Made by a program: the position numbers and the translations under genes. A stretch of 26,590 nt of DNA, taken from the NCBI GenBank assembly GCA_964495705.1, contig CAZBWS010000028.1, forward strand, positions 1 through 26,590, given 5' to 3'. This DNA comes from CAZBWS01 sp964495705. Lineage in GTDB: Bacteria; Pseudomonadota; Gammaproteobacteria; HTCC5015. How positions within the stretch are numbered: position 1 is the first letter of the stretch; each line of letters starts with the position of its first letter. Shown piece by piece: positions 6,839 to 14,305 of this stretch. The notes under the pieces are model-generated. The model was not told the DNA's origin. It made no database searches and worked only from the letters and a program-made list of their open reading frames with translations.

Positions 6839-7816
6839 CTATAGAAGGTCAGCGATAGCTGCTTTTTCTTCTAATAACTCTTGCTCAGTTGCCGACATAC
6901 GTGAGCGACTAAAGTCAGAGATTTCTATGCCTTCAACAGCTTTATACTCTCCACCCTCACAGATCTGAGGGAAAGAGTAGATGATGTCTTCGTCGATACC
7001 GTAGGTGTTGCCCTTAGAAGGAACGCCCATGCTTACCCACTGGCCATCAGAGCCAAGCGCCCAGCTACGCATGTGGTCAACAGCCGCAGATGCTGCAGAC
7101 GCCGCAGAAGAAGCGCCACGCGCCTTAATAATCGCTGCGCCACGCTGTTGCACAGTAGGAATAAAATCGTCTTCCAACCAAGCTTGATCGACCAGGCCAG
7201 AAGCTGCTTCACCTTTCACTGTGGCATTAGTGATATCTGGGTACTGTGTAGCAGAGTGGTTACCCCAAACTGCCATTTTTTCGATGTCAGTTGTGGTAGC
7301 ACCTGTCTTTTCAGCTAGCTGAGATAGCGCACGGTTATGGTCAAGACGCATCATTGCAGTGAAGCACTTAGGATCTAGATCCGGTGCGTTCTTCATGGCG
7401 ATCAAAGCATTCGTATTTGCTGGGTTGCCTACAACAAGAATACGCACATTGCGGCTAGCATTATCATTAATCGCCTTACCCTGCGCAGAGAAGATAGCTG
7501 CATTAGCTTGTAGCAAGTCTTTACGCTCCATACCTGGGCCACGCGGGCGTGCACCGACAAGAAGACCAAAGTCTGCATCTTTAAAGGCTACATTTGCATC
7601 GTCAGTAGCAACAACACCAGCAACTAATGGGAATGCGCAATCATTAAGCTCCATCACCACACCATTTAACGCTTCTAGCGCAGGAGTGATTTCTAATAGT
7701 TGAAGTATGACTGGCTGATCTTTACCCAGCATGTCGCCCGAGGCGATGCGGAATATCAAAGAATAGGCGATTTGGCCTGCTGCGCCAGTGATGGCTACGC
7801 GAACGGGTGCTTTCAT
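6839..7816 (-). CDS. mdh: Malate dehydrogenase (NAD-dependent)
   Basis: It interconverts malate and oxaloacetate in the TCA cycle. The 325-residue protein belongs to the branch resembling eukaryotic cytosolic MDH and not the E. coli type. Features are the Rossmann GAAGQIAYSL motif, an acidic residue (E42) after the second strand consistent with NAD preference, and ARPRGPGMERKDLL with substrate arginines near R92 and R98. GNPANTNALI, MMRLDHNRA (R157/D159) and the catalytic histidine H187 in WGNHSATQYPD complete the set. The ATG at 7816 has GGAG 8 bases upstream and is preferred over an in-frame TTG four codons earlier. It is a single-gene unit with a strong terminator; the promoter in the 285-base upstream spacer is not clear. 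Confidence 0.97.
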   Translation of the reverse strand: MKAPVRVAITGAAGQIAYSLIFRIASGDMLGKDQPVILQLLEITPALEALNGVVMELNDCAFPLVAGVVATDDANVAFKDADFGLLVGARPRGPGMERKDLLQANAAIFSAQGKAINDNASRNVRILVVGNPANTNALIAMKNAPDLDPKCFTAMMRLDHNRALSQLAEKTGATTTDIEKMAVWGNHSATQYPDITNATVKGEAASGLVDQAWLEDDFIPTVQQRGAAIIKARGASSAASAASAAVDHMRSWALGSDGQWVSMGVPSKGNTYGIDEDIIYSFPQICEGGEYKAVEGIEISDFSRSRMSATEQELLEEKAAIADLL

Positions 7817-8006
7817 GTTTTTCTCCAAAAGTTGCTGACACTTAATAAAAAACGCTAAGCGTAGTGCCAGTTAAAACTGAGTCCTGATCTACCAGCGGTG
7901 ATAGTCATTCAATGGTGGCGTATTCTACTGTTTTTATACTGTTTACGCCATTCATTGCGACCTTTAATAATGATTTATCTACAATTCTGTTTTATTTATA
8001 GTCAGC

Positions 8007-8035
8007 TTACACTGATTTTTCAAAGGCATTAAAAT
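8007..8035 (+). promoter_or_regulatory. Candidate sigma70 promoter of the small gene at 8102
   Basis: TTACAC (8007-8012), a 17-base spacer and TAAAAT (8030-8035) predict a start near 8042 and a 60-base leader. It lies in the 285-base spacer between mdh and the 8102 gene, which is otherwise AT-rich and shows no other gene. Confidence 0.5.
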
Positions 8036-8101
8036 ACAAGCTAGAAGTAACAGCCATAAAAAACCTTGATATTCAGTCATACTATCCAGTAACGTGGCAA
8101 T

Positions 8102-8416
8102 ATGCCTGAACCCAGTAAACACATTAATAAGCCGCTCTTACTGAGCCTCGCTCACGACCTAGTAGGCGTTAGCGGCGTCTATCAAGGACGAGAATACACC
8201 CTCATCGAAGTCTTAAATGCGGGGCCAAGCGTTGTACTAGAGCCCATACATGCAGACAGTGTGGTACAAAACACATTTCAAGGTGAAGCAAAACGCTTTG
8301 CTCAAAGCAACTATACAGTCCCCCTGTACAGCGAAGTGCGGCAAAGCCTACACCCTGTACTGCAAGAGTTTTTAGGCCCAGATATTGCTCATGTTTTACA
8401 GGAGCAATTAAATTAA
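8102..8416 (+). CDS. Hypothetical protein, 104 residues
   Basis: I do not recognise this family. The 104-residue product is soluble with no signal peptide or membrane segment. It has a polar N-terminus, a central stretch GVYQGREYTLIEVLNAGPSV that looks beta-rich, a proline-containing middle, and an amphipathic C-terminus ending in HVLQEQLN. It has no cysteine, so it is not a zinc ribbon. That it is real is supported by a well-spaced promoter 5' of it and a perfect terminator overlapping its stop codon. The sequence also looks protein-like, and it lies on the strand opposite to both neighbours (mdh and lpxA), so it is its own unit. The Shine-Dalgarno sequence is weak. Confidence 0.75.
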   Translation: MPEPSKHINKPLLLSLAHDLVGVSGVYQGREYTLIEVLNAGPSVVLEPIHADSVVQNTFQGEAKRFAQSNYTVPLYSEVRQSLHPVLQEFLGPDIAHVLQEQLN

Positions 8417-8447
8417 AGAAGCCAGCTAATAGCTGGCTTCTTTAATT
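8411..8447. terminator. Bidirectional intrinsic terminator between the 8102 gene and lpxA
   Basis: AATTAAAGAAGCCAGCT (8411-8427) and its perfect complement (8431-8447) form a 17-bp stem with a 3-base loop, with A/T-rich outer arms. It overlaps the stop codon of the plus-strand gene. It lies 16 bases after the lpxA stop on the minus strand, so one element can end both transcripts, including the long pyrH-to-lpxA operon. Confidence 0.9.
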
Positions 8448-8463
8448 GAGATAGTATTATTAC

Positions 8464-9240
8464 TCAACGAGAACGAATCACACCGCGCTCTGAGTTAATT
8501 ACAAAATCTACAAAGATTTTAGCCTCAGGAAACTCTGCAACTAAAGGTGCAACTTCATCTAACGCCTCATCTCGAGGTTTCTTAGCGAAGAGCAATGCAC
8601 GAAATGACTGGTGCAAAGCACGTATGGTGTCTTTGGGCATACCCGAGCGTTCTAAACCCACTTTATTGATGCCTATAGCCTTGGCATAGTTACCAGAAAC
8701 CAAGGTATAAGGAGCAACGTCTTTATTGATCACTGAGCCCATACTGGTAAAGCAAGATGTACCTAGACGTGTAAATTGGTGCACTAGAGAAAAACCACCT
8801 AACTTAACATTGTCTTCAACGATCACATGCCCCGCCAATGCAGTATTATTGGCAATAACGGTATTGTTACCTACCATGCAATCGTGAGCGACGTGACAAT
8901 ACGCCATAAATAAATTATCGCTTCCAATTTTAGTTAAATCACCACCACCAGGCGTACCCCTATTCACGGTACAAAACTCACGAAATTTATTGCGATCCCC
9001 AATCTCTAAACGCGTGGGCTCACCATCAAACTTCAAGTCTTGTGGTTCTTCACCAATAGAGCTGAACTGATAAAACTTGTTATGCTCACCAATAATTGTC
9101 GGTCCATTGATAACAACATGTGACCCAACGACAGTACCAGCGCCTATCTCAACACCGGCACCGATAACACTATAGGCACCAATTTCTACATTTTTAGCAA
9201 GTTTAGCTGTTGGATCTATAATAGCTGTAGCATGTATCAT
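8464..9240 (-). CDS. lpxA: UDP-N-acetylglucosamine O-acyltransferase
   Basis: LpxA is a cytoplasmic left-handed beta-helix trimer that transfers a 3-hydroxyacyl chain from ACP to UDP-GlcNAc, the first step of lipid A synthesis. The 258-residue product has hexapeptide repeats from the N-terminus. H119 in CHVAHDCMVGN aligns with catalytic H125 of E. coli, and H116 with H122. At the hydrocarbon-ruler position (E. coli G173) this protein has M167. The P. aeruginosa enzyme also has Met there, and that residue is known to favour a 10-carbon chain. The start codon overlaps the fabZ stop as ATGA, suggesting translational coupling. It is the last gene of the long envelope operon, before the terminator at 8411-8447. 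Confidence 0.98.
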   Translation of the reverse strand: MIHATAIIDPTAKLAKNVEIGAYSVIGAGVEIGAGTVVGSHVVINGPTIIGEHNKFYQFSSIGEEPQDLKFDGEPTRLEIGDRNKFREFCTVNRGTPGGGDLTKIGSDNLFMAYCHVAHDCMVGNNTVIANNTALAGHVIVEDNVKLGGFSLVHQFTRLGTSCFTSMGSVINKDVAPYTLVSGNYAKAIGINKVGLERSGMPKDTIRALHQSFRALLFAKKPRDEALDEVAPLVAEFPEAKIFVDFVINSERGVIRSR

Positions 9241-9686
9241 TTTTCTACCTCCCTTAAAGCGCCCATCAGTTCAGCTTTACAAGCTATTTCATTATCGACA
9301 TAGGCTATCGATTCAAACTTTGCGACACCCTGGGAGCATTTTATTAATTGCGTCTTTATTACTACTTGATCGCCAGGGATAACTTGCTTCTTGAAGCGCG
9401 CTTTATCAATACCTGCGAAGAAATAAATCTGATCTGGCTGGCGTTCAAAAGCTTCATCGGTATAGGTAATAAAAGCCATGGTTTGAGCCATAGACTCCAG
9501 TAATAAAACACCTGGATATACGGGGTAATCTGGAAAATGCCCCTGAAAACAGGGTTCATTAACCGTAATATTTTTTAACACTTCTACCGAAACACCAGGG
9601 TCTAAATGCAGTACCCGGTCGACCAATAAAAAGGGGAATCGGTGAGGAAGAAGATCCATCACTTTATGAATATTCATTTCTGACAT
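9237..9686 (-). CDS. fabZ: 3-hydroxyacyl-ACP dehydratase FabZ
   Basis: FabZ dehydrates (3R)-hydroxyacyl-ACP in type II fatty acid synthesis and draws on the same hydroxyacyl-ACP pool that LpxA and LpxD use. The 149-residue hot-dog-fold protein has the catalytic histidine H50 in FQGHFPDYPVYPG and the acidic partner E64 in LLLESMAQ. The fabZ position between lpxD and lpxA is standard. It is 11 bases downstream of lpxD, and its stop overlaps the lpxA start by 4 bases. A second in-frame ATG at codon 4 is a possible alternative start. Confidence 0.98.
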   Translation of the reverse strand: MSEMNIHKVMDLLPHRFPFLLVDRVLHLDPGVSVEVLKNITVNEPCFQGHFPDYPVYPGVLLLESMAQTMAFITYTDEAFERQPDQIYFFAGIDKARFKKQVIPGDQVVIKTQLIKCSQGVAKFESIAYVDNEIACKAELMGALREVEK

Positions 9687-9697
9687 GTTTTATTGCC

Positions 9698-10723
9698 CTA
9701 TTTATTATCTTTTTCTAATTGCTTTTCTAACGCTTTAATACGTTTAGCCATACTATCGAGTTGCTTAAAACGAACAGCATTTTTCCGCCAGCTTTTAATA
9801 TCATCCATAGGTAAGCTACCTGCATAAGCACCCGCTTCTTTGATACTATTAGTGACTAAAGTATCCGCTGCCAAATGCGTGCCTGCTGCAATATCAAGAT
9901 GGCCAACAACTTTAGATATACCGGCAAAAGTGCACGCTGCACCAATTTTAGTACTGCCAGCAACCCCCGACATAGCAGCTATTGCGGTGTTCTCTCCAAT
10001 ACTAACATTGTGTGCAATTTGAATTAAATTATCCAATATCACACCATCTGCAATCACTGTATCGTCAATAGCGCCACGATCTATACAGGTGTTCGCACCA
10101 ATCTCGACGTTACTGCCAATCACAACACGTCCAATCTGAGGAATACGCTGCCAGCAGCCTCCCTCGTTGGCAAAACCAAAACCATCGCTGCCAATGACAG
10201 CTCCTGCCTGTACTGCTACCTGATCACCTAAGACACAATAACGGCCAATACTTACATTGGCAGACAACCAGCATTGTTCGCCTATGACAGCATGTTCTTC
10301 CACTACAACACCGGCCTGTAAAATCGTTCCAGCACCAATAACTGCGCCATCAGCAATAGAACAGTTAGGGCCAACAACAACGTCTTCTGCCAAACTCGCA
10401 CTATCTGCTACCCAAGCACTAGAATGAACACCTAGATAAGCACTTTTCCTAGGGTTTAATAATTGCGCCACCTTGGCATAGGCCAAATATGGATTAGGGT
10501 GTATTAAAGCCGGCTTATCTAAGGTGGATGCAACTTCTTGCGTTGCAATAACGGCAGCTGCTGATGAGCTTTTAACCCGATCTATATAGCGGGGCTCATT
10601 AATGAAAGTAATTTTTCTTGGCCCCGCATTCTCAGCAGAACAGACCTGGTCAATCACCAAATCTGAGGGGCCTTTAACAGATGCGCCAATGGTATCTGCC
10701 AGCTGCTGCAGTGAGAAAGGCAT
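9698..10723 (-). CDS. lpxD: UDP-3-O-acylglucosamine N-acyltransferase
   Basis: LpxD adds the N-linked 3-hydroxyacyl chain to UDP-3-O-acyl-GlcN, the third step of lipid A synthesis. Its 341 residues equal the E. coli length. It has the N-terminal uridine-binding domain (SLQQLADTIGASVKG), a central left-handed beta-helix of hexapeptide repeats, catalytic H238 in QIAHNVSIGEN (E. coli H239), and a C-terminal helix rich in Lys and Glu. The start lies 2 bases after the skp stop, so it is read from the skp transcript. Confidence 0.98.
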   Translation of the reverse strand: MPFSLQQLADTIGASVKGPSDLVIDQVCSAENAGPRKITFINEPRYIDRVKSSSAAAVIATQEVASTLDKPALIHPNPYLAYAKVAQLLNPRKSAYLGVHSSAWVADSASLAEDVVVGPNCSIADGAVIGAGTILQAGVVVEEHAVIGEQCWLSANVSIGRYCVLGDQVAVQAGAVIGSDGFGFANEGGCWQRIPQIGRVVIGSNVEIGANTCIDRGAIDDTVIADGVILDNLIQIAHNVSIGENTAIAAMSGVAGSTKIGAACTFAGISKVVGHLDIAAGTHLAADTLVTNSIKEAGAYAGSLPMDDIKSWRKNAVRFKQLDSMAKRIKALEKQLEKDNK

Positions 10724-10725
10724 GG

Positions 10726-11223
10726 CTATTTTAGCGCCTTGGAAACCTGATCAGTTAGGTCTACCGCCTCTACCGCATAAAGAACAACATCTGAGCGCAG
10801 AATTAAATCATAACCTTCTGCTCTTGCAATATTTTCAATTTCTTTAACGGCTTTTTGAGTCACTAAACCTGAAGTTTCTTTCTCCTTAAAGTTAACCTCT
10901 TCTTTATAAACCTCTTCCTGCACTTTCAATTCAAGTAGTTTAGCACGTGCTTGCTTTTGCAACTTACGTAGTTGCTCTCTACTCATTGTATTGCCTTGAG
11001 TCTTCAGCTTGTTATCTAAAGCTTGTGCTTGAGTAGATAGCGAGGAAAGGTTTTCATATAAAGATCCTAGCTCTGTCTTCGCGGTTGTTTGCAAGCGCTT
11101 TGAATAAGCCGACTGCTGAAGCACGGCTTGTACATCAACAATTCCTACCTTCCCCTCTGCAAATGCAGGTGCACTTATACTCATTACAACAGTGGCTAAA
11201 CCAATTGCTAATACGTTTTTCAT
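10726..11223 (-). CDS. skp: Periplasmic chaperone Skp/OmpH
   Basis: Skp is a periplasmic holdase that carries unfolded outer-membrane proteins to the BAM complex. The 165-residue product starts at an ATG that gives a textbook signal peptide (MKNVLAIGLATVVMSISAPAFA, cleavage before EGK); an in-frame upstream start would bury it. The conserved GKVGIVDVQAVL strand, long charged helices for the tentacles (about residues 45-130), and EGYDLILRSDVVLYA in the body match the OmpH family. It lies between bamA and lpxD, as in most gammaproteobacteria, with 43 bases after bamA. Confidence 0.96.
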   Translation of the reverse strand: MKNVLAIGLATVVMSISAPAFAEGKVGIVDVQAVLQQSAYSKRLQTTAKTELGSLYENLSSLSTQAQALDNKLKTQGNTMSREQLRKLQKQARAKLLELKVQEEVYKEEVNFKEKETSGLVTQKAVKEIENIARAEGYDLILRSDVVLYAVEAVDLTDQVSKALK

Positions 11224-11266
11224 ACTTCTAATTCCAAGTTTTATTCCCACAAATATGAGAGTGATT

Positions 11267-13675
11267 TTAAAAAGAGCCGCCAATCGTAAATTGAAAGCGT
11301 TGTATATTATCGAAAGACTTAGTTTGTTGAGGCTCGGCATAACTAAAGACCAAAGCTCCGATAGGGGTCAACCAATTCAGGGAAATACCCGCTGAACTAC
11401 GTAAGTCACTGGCCTCAAATTTATTAATATCAGAAAACACATTACCGAAATCATAAAACAAACCAAAGCGTATATTATTGTTATTTCCTGGTGGTGGGAA
11501 AATATACTCTAAAGAACCTGTTACGCGCAAATCACCACCATATGCATTACCAAATGAATCTGCAGACCCTCCGGTAGGATTTCCATTAGAATCAATCTCA
11601 TCGAAATCACCGATAAGTGTTCTAGACCTAAAGCCTCTTAATGAACGAATGCCACCTGCGGTAAACTTTTCATACGGTGGCAATTCTTCCAGTCCACCAC
11701 CATAGCCATCACCATAGCTTAAAGCGTGTTTAAACAGCAGCACCGAGCGCCCAATTAAGGGCTTATAATACTCAGCAGAGTAACTTGTCTTATACAACTC
11801 TAAGTCACTACCGGGTAATGAAGCTTCTAATGAAAAACTATGCCTAACGCCTTTTTCTGCAAAGACAGTACGATTACGAGTATCATAAATGTACCCTATG
11901 GATGGAGACAGAGTGGTATACCTTTCTCCATCACCAGCTTCGCAGGCAACTGTTGTAGCAGTAGCATTAACCCCACCAAAATTAACGCAGTCAGCAGACT
12001 GCGGCGTACCCGTTGCGGATGCCCCATACAGAAATGACTTTACTTCAAATGGTGAACTCAATGTATCAAATAGCTCTGCCACCTCTAGATTCAAGCCAAA
12101 TGTTAGGCGACTAAACTCCGAAAGAGGTATTCCGTAATTCACCCCACCACCTAATACGTTCAATATAAAGTCAGATGAATCAATCTCTGAAGCATCAGTT
12201 TCAGTATAGAAAAGGCTAAAGCCGCGACTCACTCCATCAATTGTATAATAAGGGTTCGTATAGGAGATCGAAGCCGAGTTCGTCACACTGCTTCTGTCGA
12301 TCTTAAATTCTAGGCTGTTACCTGTGCCAAATAAATTGTCTTTGCTAACCCCGAAATTAAATAACACACCATCAGACTCTGAGAAGCCCGCACCTAAATT
12401 GATGCTACCCGAGAGTCGTTCATCGATTTTATAGACCAAGTCAACTTGATCATCAGAACCTGCAATATCAACTAGATCAGTGTCGACTTCCGCTACATAA
12501 CTCAAACGCTGTAGACGTACACGTCCTCGTTCGATTTTAGTCGAGTCATACCAAGTACCTTCCATTTGACGCATTTCACGGCGCAATACTTCATCAAAAG
12601 TATCTGCATTGCCCTGAAAACGAATATTGCGAACACTAAAACGTTTACCAGGGTCTACATGGAAGCTTAACACCACTTCTTGAGCGGCATCATCAACTTC
12701 AGGAATAACATTAACCTTAACCCGCGCATAACCTTCTTTACCTAAACGCTGCTTAATAAGGGTAGTTACTTGTTGAATTTTTTTACGTGAAAAAGCCTCT
12801 CCATCTCTAATAAAGATAAGTTGCTTCATTTCACTTTCGTCAATAACTAACTTACCCGCTAAGACACTTTCTTTTACGGTAAATAAGTCACCTTCATCAA
12901 CATTAACATTCACATAAAGATCTTTTTTATCAGGAGATATAGTGACTTGAGTACTGGCAATAGAAAATTTCATATAACCACGGTCTAAATACCATGATTT
13001 TAAAGATTCTAAATCACCTTGCAATTTTGGCTTGGAATATTTATCTCTACTGCTAAAAATTGCCCACCAACTAGGAATGCCTGTTTTTAGCTCTTCCTCA
13101 AGCGTCTCATCATCAAAAGCCTTATTACCTACGATATTAATTTGTACGACTTTTGCCGGAAAGCCTTCCGCAATTGTTATATAAATAGCAACACGATTAT
13201 CTTCAAGTGACTGAACTTCAGTGGCCACTTTAACCCCATATTTACCTTGACTGTAATAAATGCGTTCCAACTCAAGCTCTAATTTAGCTAGTACATTTTT
13301 ATTATAGATACGCCCTTTTATTAAACCTACTTGGTTCAAGGCATCTTCAATATCTTTGGTTTTTAACAACACATTACCATCAAAATCGATAGCTGCAATC
13401 GCTGGGCGCTCTTCCACTATAACGAATAATTGCCCGCCATCACTTTCCAGCTGTACATCAGTAAATAGATCTGATTGATACAAGTCAGCTAATAAAATCT
13501 TTTGATCTTCTACTTCTAGGTTATTGCCAACCTCAAAATTCAGATAACTTAAAATAGTTTCTGATTTAATGCGTTTATTACCTTCAACCTTAATTTCATC
13601 AACGATGAAAGCTTGTACTGGGGACAGCACTAGCGCAATTAGGGCGAGAAAAAGATACTTCTGAATTCTCGTCAT
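11267..13675 (-). CDS. bamA: Outer membrane protein assembly factor BamA
   Basis: BamA is the Omp85-family core of the BAM complex that inserts beta-barrel proteins into the outer membrane. Its 802 residues are close to the 810 of E. coli. A signal peptide (residues 1-22, ending SPVQA) precedes five POTRA domains (about 23-420), starting FIVDEIKVEGNKRI. The C-terminal barrel ends in a terminal phenylalanine (FTIGGSF), the usual barrel signal. The loop-6 motif, usually V/I-RGF, reads L679-RGF here. The ATG lies 2 bases after the rseP stop and the stop is 43 bases before skp. No internal sigmaE promoter could be judged, because the rseP interior is missing. Confidence 0.98.
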   Translation of the reverse strand: MTRIQKYLFLALIALVLSPVQAFIVDEIKVEGNKRIKSETILSYLNFEVGNNLEVEDQKILLADLYQSDLFTDVQLESDGGQLFVIVEERPAIAAIDFDGNVLLKTKDIEDALNQVGLIKGRIYNKNVLAKLELELERIYYSQGKYGVKVATEVQSLEDNRVAIYITIAEGFPAKVVQINIVGNKAFDDETLEEELKTGIPSWWAIFSSRDKYSKPKLQGDLESLKSWYLDRGYMKFSIASTQVTISPDKKDLYVNVNVDEGDLFTVKESVLAGKLVIDESEMKQLIFIRDGEAFSRKKIQQVTTLIKQRLGKEGYARVKVNVIPEVDDAAQEVVLSFHVDPGKRFSVRNIRFQGNADTFDEVLRREMRQMEGTWYDSTKIERGRVRLQRLSYVAEVDTDLVDIAGSDDQVDLVYKIDERLSGSINLGAGFSESDGVLFNFGVSKDNLFGTGNSLEFKIDRSSVTNSASISYTNPYYTIDGVSRGFSLFYTETDASEIDSSDFILNVLGGGVNYGIPLSEFSRLTFGLNLEVAELFDTLSSPFEVKSFLYGASATGTPQSADCVNFGGVNATATTVACEAGDGERYTTLSPSIGYIYDTRNRTVFAEKGVRHSFSLEASLPGSDLELYKTSYSAEYYKPLIGRSVLLFKHALSYGDGYGGGLEELPPYEKFTAGGIRSLRGFRSRTLIGDFDEIDSNGNPTGGSADSFGNAYGGDLRVTGSLEYIFPPPGNNNNIRFGLFYDFGNVFSDINKFEASDLRSSAGISLNWLTPIGALVFSYAEPQQTKSFDNIQRFQFTIGGSF

Positions 13676-13677
13676 TC

Positions 13678-14301
13678 TTATACAAAGATCCGTGTTAAAT
13701 CATTATAAAACGCGATACACATCATCAACCCCAGTAGCACAACACCTAACTGCTGACCGATTAACATAGTTCGCTCTGAAACAGCTGAGCCCTTTACAAG
13801 CTCAACAACATAAAATAATAGGTGTCCACCGTCTAGAACGGGGATTGGGAGTAAGTTTAANNNNNNNNNNNNNNNNNNNNNNNNNNNNNNNNNNNNNNNN
13901 NNNNNNNNNNNNNNNNNNNNNNNNNNNNNNNNNNNNNNNNNNNNNNNNNNNNNNNNNNNNACAGCCAAAACCAAGTTAAACACCGGCCCCGCTGCTACAA
14001 TCGCAATACGTTTCCACACATTCTGCCTATTAAAAGCTAGGTGTAATTCATCTGGTTTCACCTCACCTTCGCGCTCGTCCAGCATCTTCACATAACCACC
14101 TAGAGGCAGTGCCGCAAGTACATATTCTGGGCTATCCGCATTGCGCTGATAACGTAGCAATGGCTTACCGAAGCCAACTGAAAAGCGCAGCACTTTAACG
14201 CCGAGCTTGCGGGCAACCCAAAAGTGGCCAAATTCATGAAAAGCAATCAGTACGCCCAATACAAATATAAAAGCCACTGCTTTTTGTAGAATATCTAACA
14301 C
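13678..14301 (-). CDS. rseP: Site-2 metalloprotease RseP (interrupted by assembly gap)
   Basis: RseP is an inner-membrane zinc protease that cuts RseA after DegS and so releases sigmaE; it also clears signal peptides. The first 113 residues contain TM1 with the zinc motif HEFGH (22-26), then GGYVKMLDE and AAGPVFNLVLA. After 100 N, the last 60 residues begin LNLLPIPVLDGGHLLF, which carries the LDG motif, and end with the last membrane helix. E. coli RseP has 450 residues, so about 277 are absent, including both PDZ domains and the middle membrane helices. The Ns happen to keep the frame, but the protein read through them is not real. The start is a GTG 4 bases after dxr. Confidence 0.95.
   Translation of the reverse strand: MLDILQKAVAFIFVLGVLIAFHEFGHFWVARKLGVKVLRFSVGFGKPLLRYQRNADSPEYVLAALPLGGYVKMLDEREGEVKPDELHLAFNRQNVWKRIAIVAAGPVFNLVLAXXXXXXXXXXXXXXXXXXXXXXXXXXXXXXXXXXLNLLPIPVLDGGHLLFYVVELVKGSAVSERTMLIGQQLGVVLLGLMMCIAFYNDLTRIFV
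13861..13960. other. Assembly gap (100 N) inside rseP
   Basis: This is exactly 100 unknown bases. Family length predicts a true missing segment of roughly 830 bases. It is the same size as the grpE gap, consistent with a scaffolding convention. Confidence 0.97.
14133..14141 (+). repeat. Dispersed word TATCCGCAT, copy in rseP
   Basis: Exact copy within GGGCTATCCGCATT. On the coding strand it encodes Asn-Ala-Asp-Ser. Confidence 0.4.
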
Positions 14302-14305
14302 TTTA

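Noticed and set aside
7848..7865. ACGC-TTA-GCGT followed by six T in the mdh leader (minus strand) as an attenuator
   Set aside because: The stem has only four base pairs, too weak to call. No leader peptide or ligand-binding fold could be seen.
11224..11340. A 39-residue N-terminal extension of Skp
   Set aside because: It would overlap the 3' end of bamA and place the signal peptide inside the protein. The ATG at 11223 gives a standard signal sequence.
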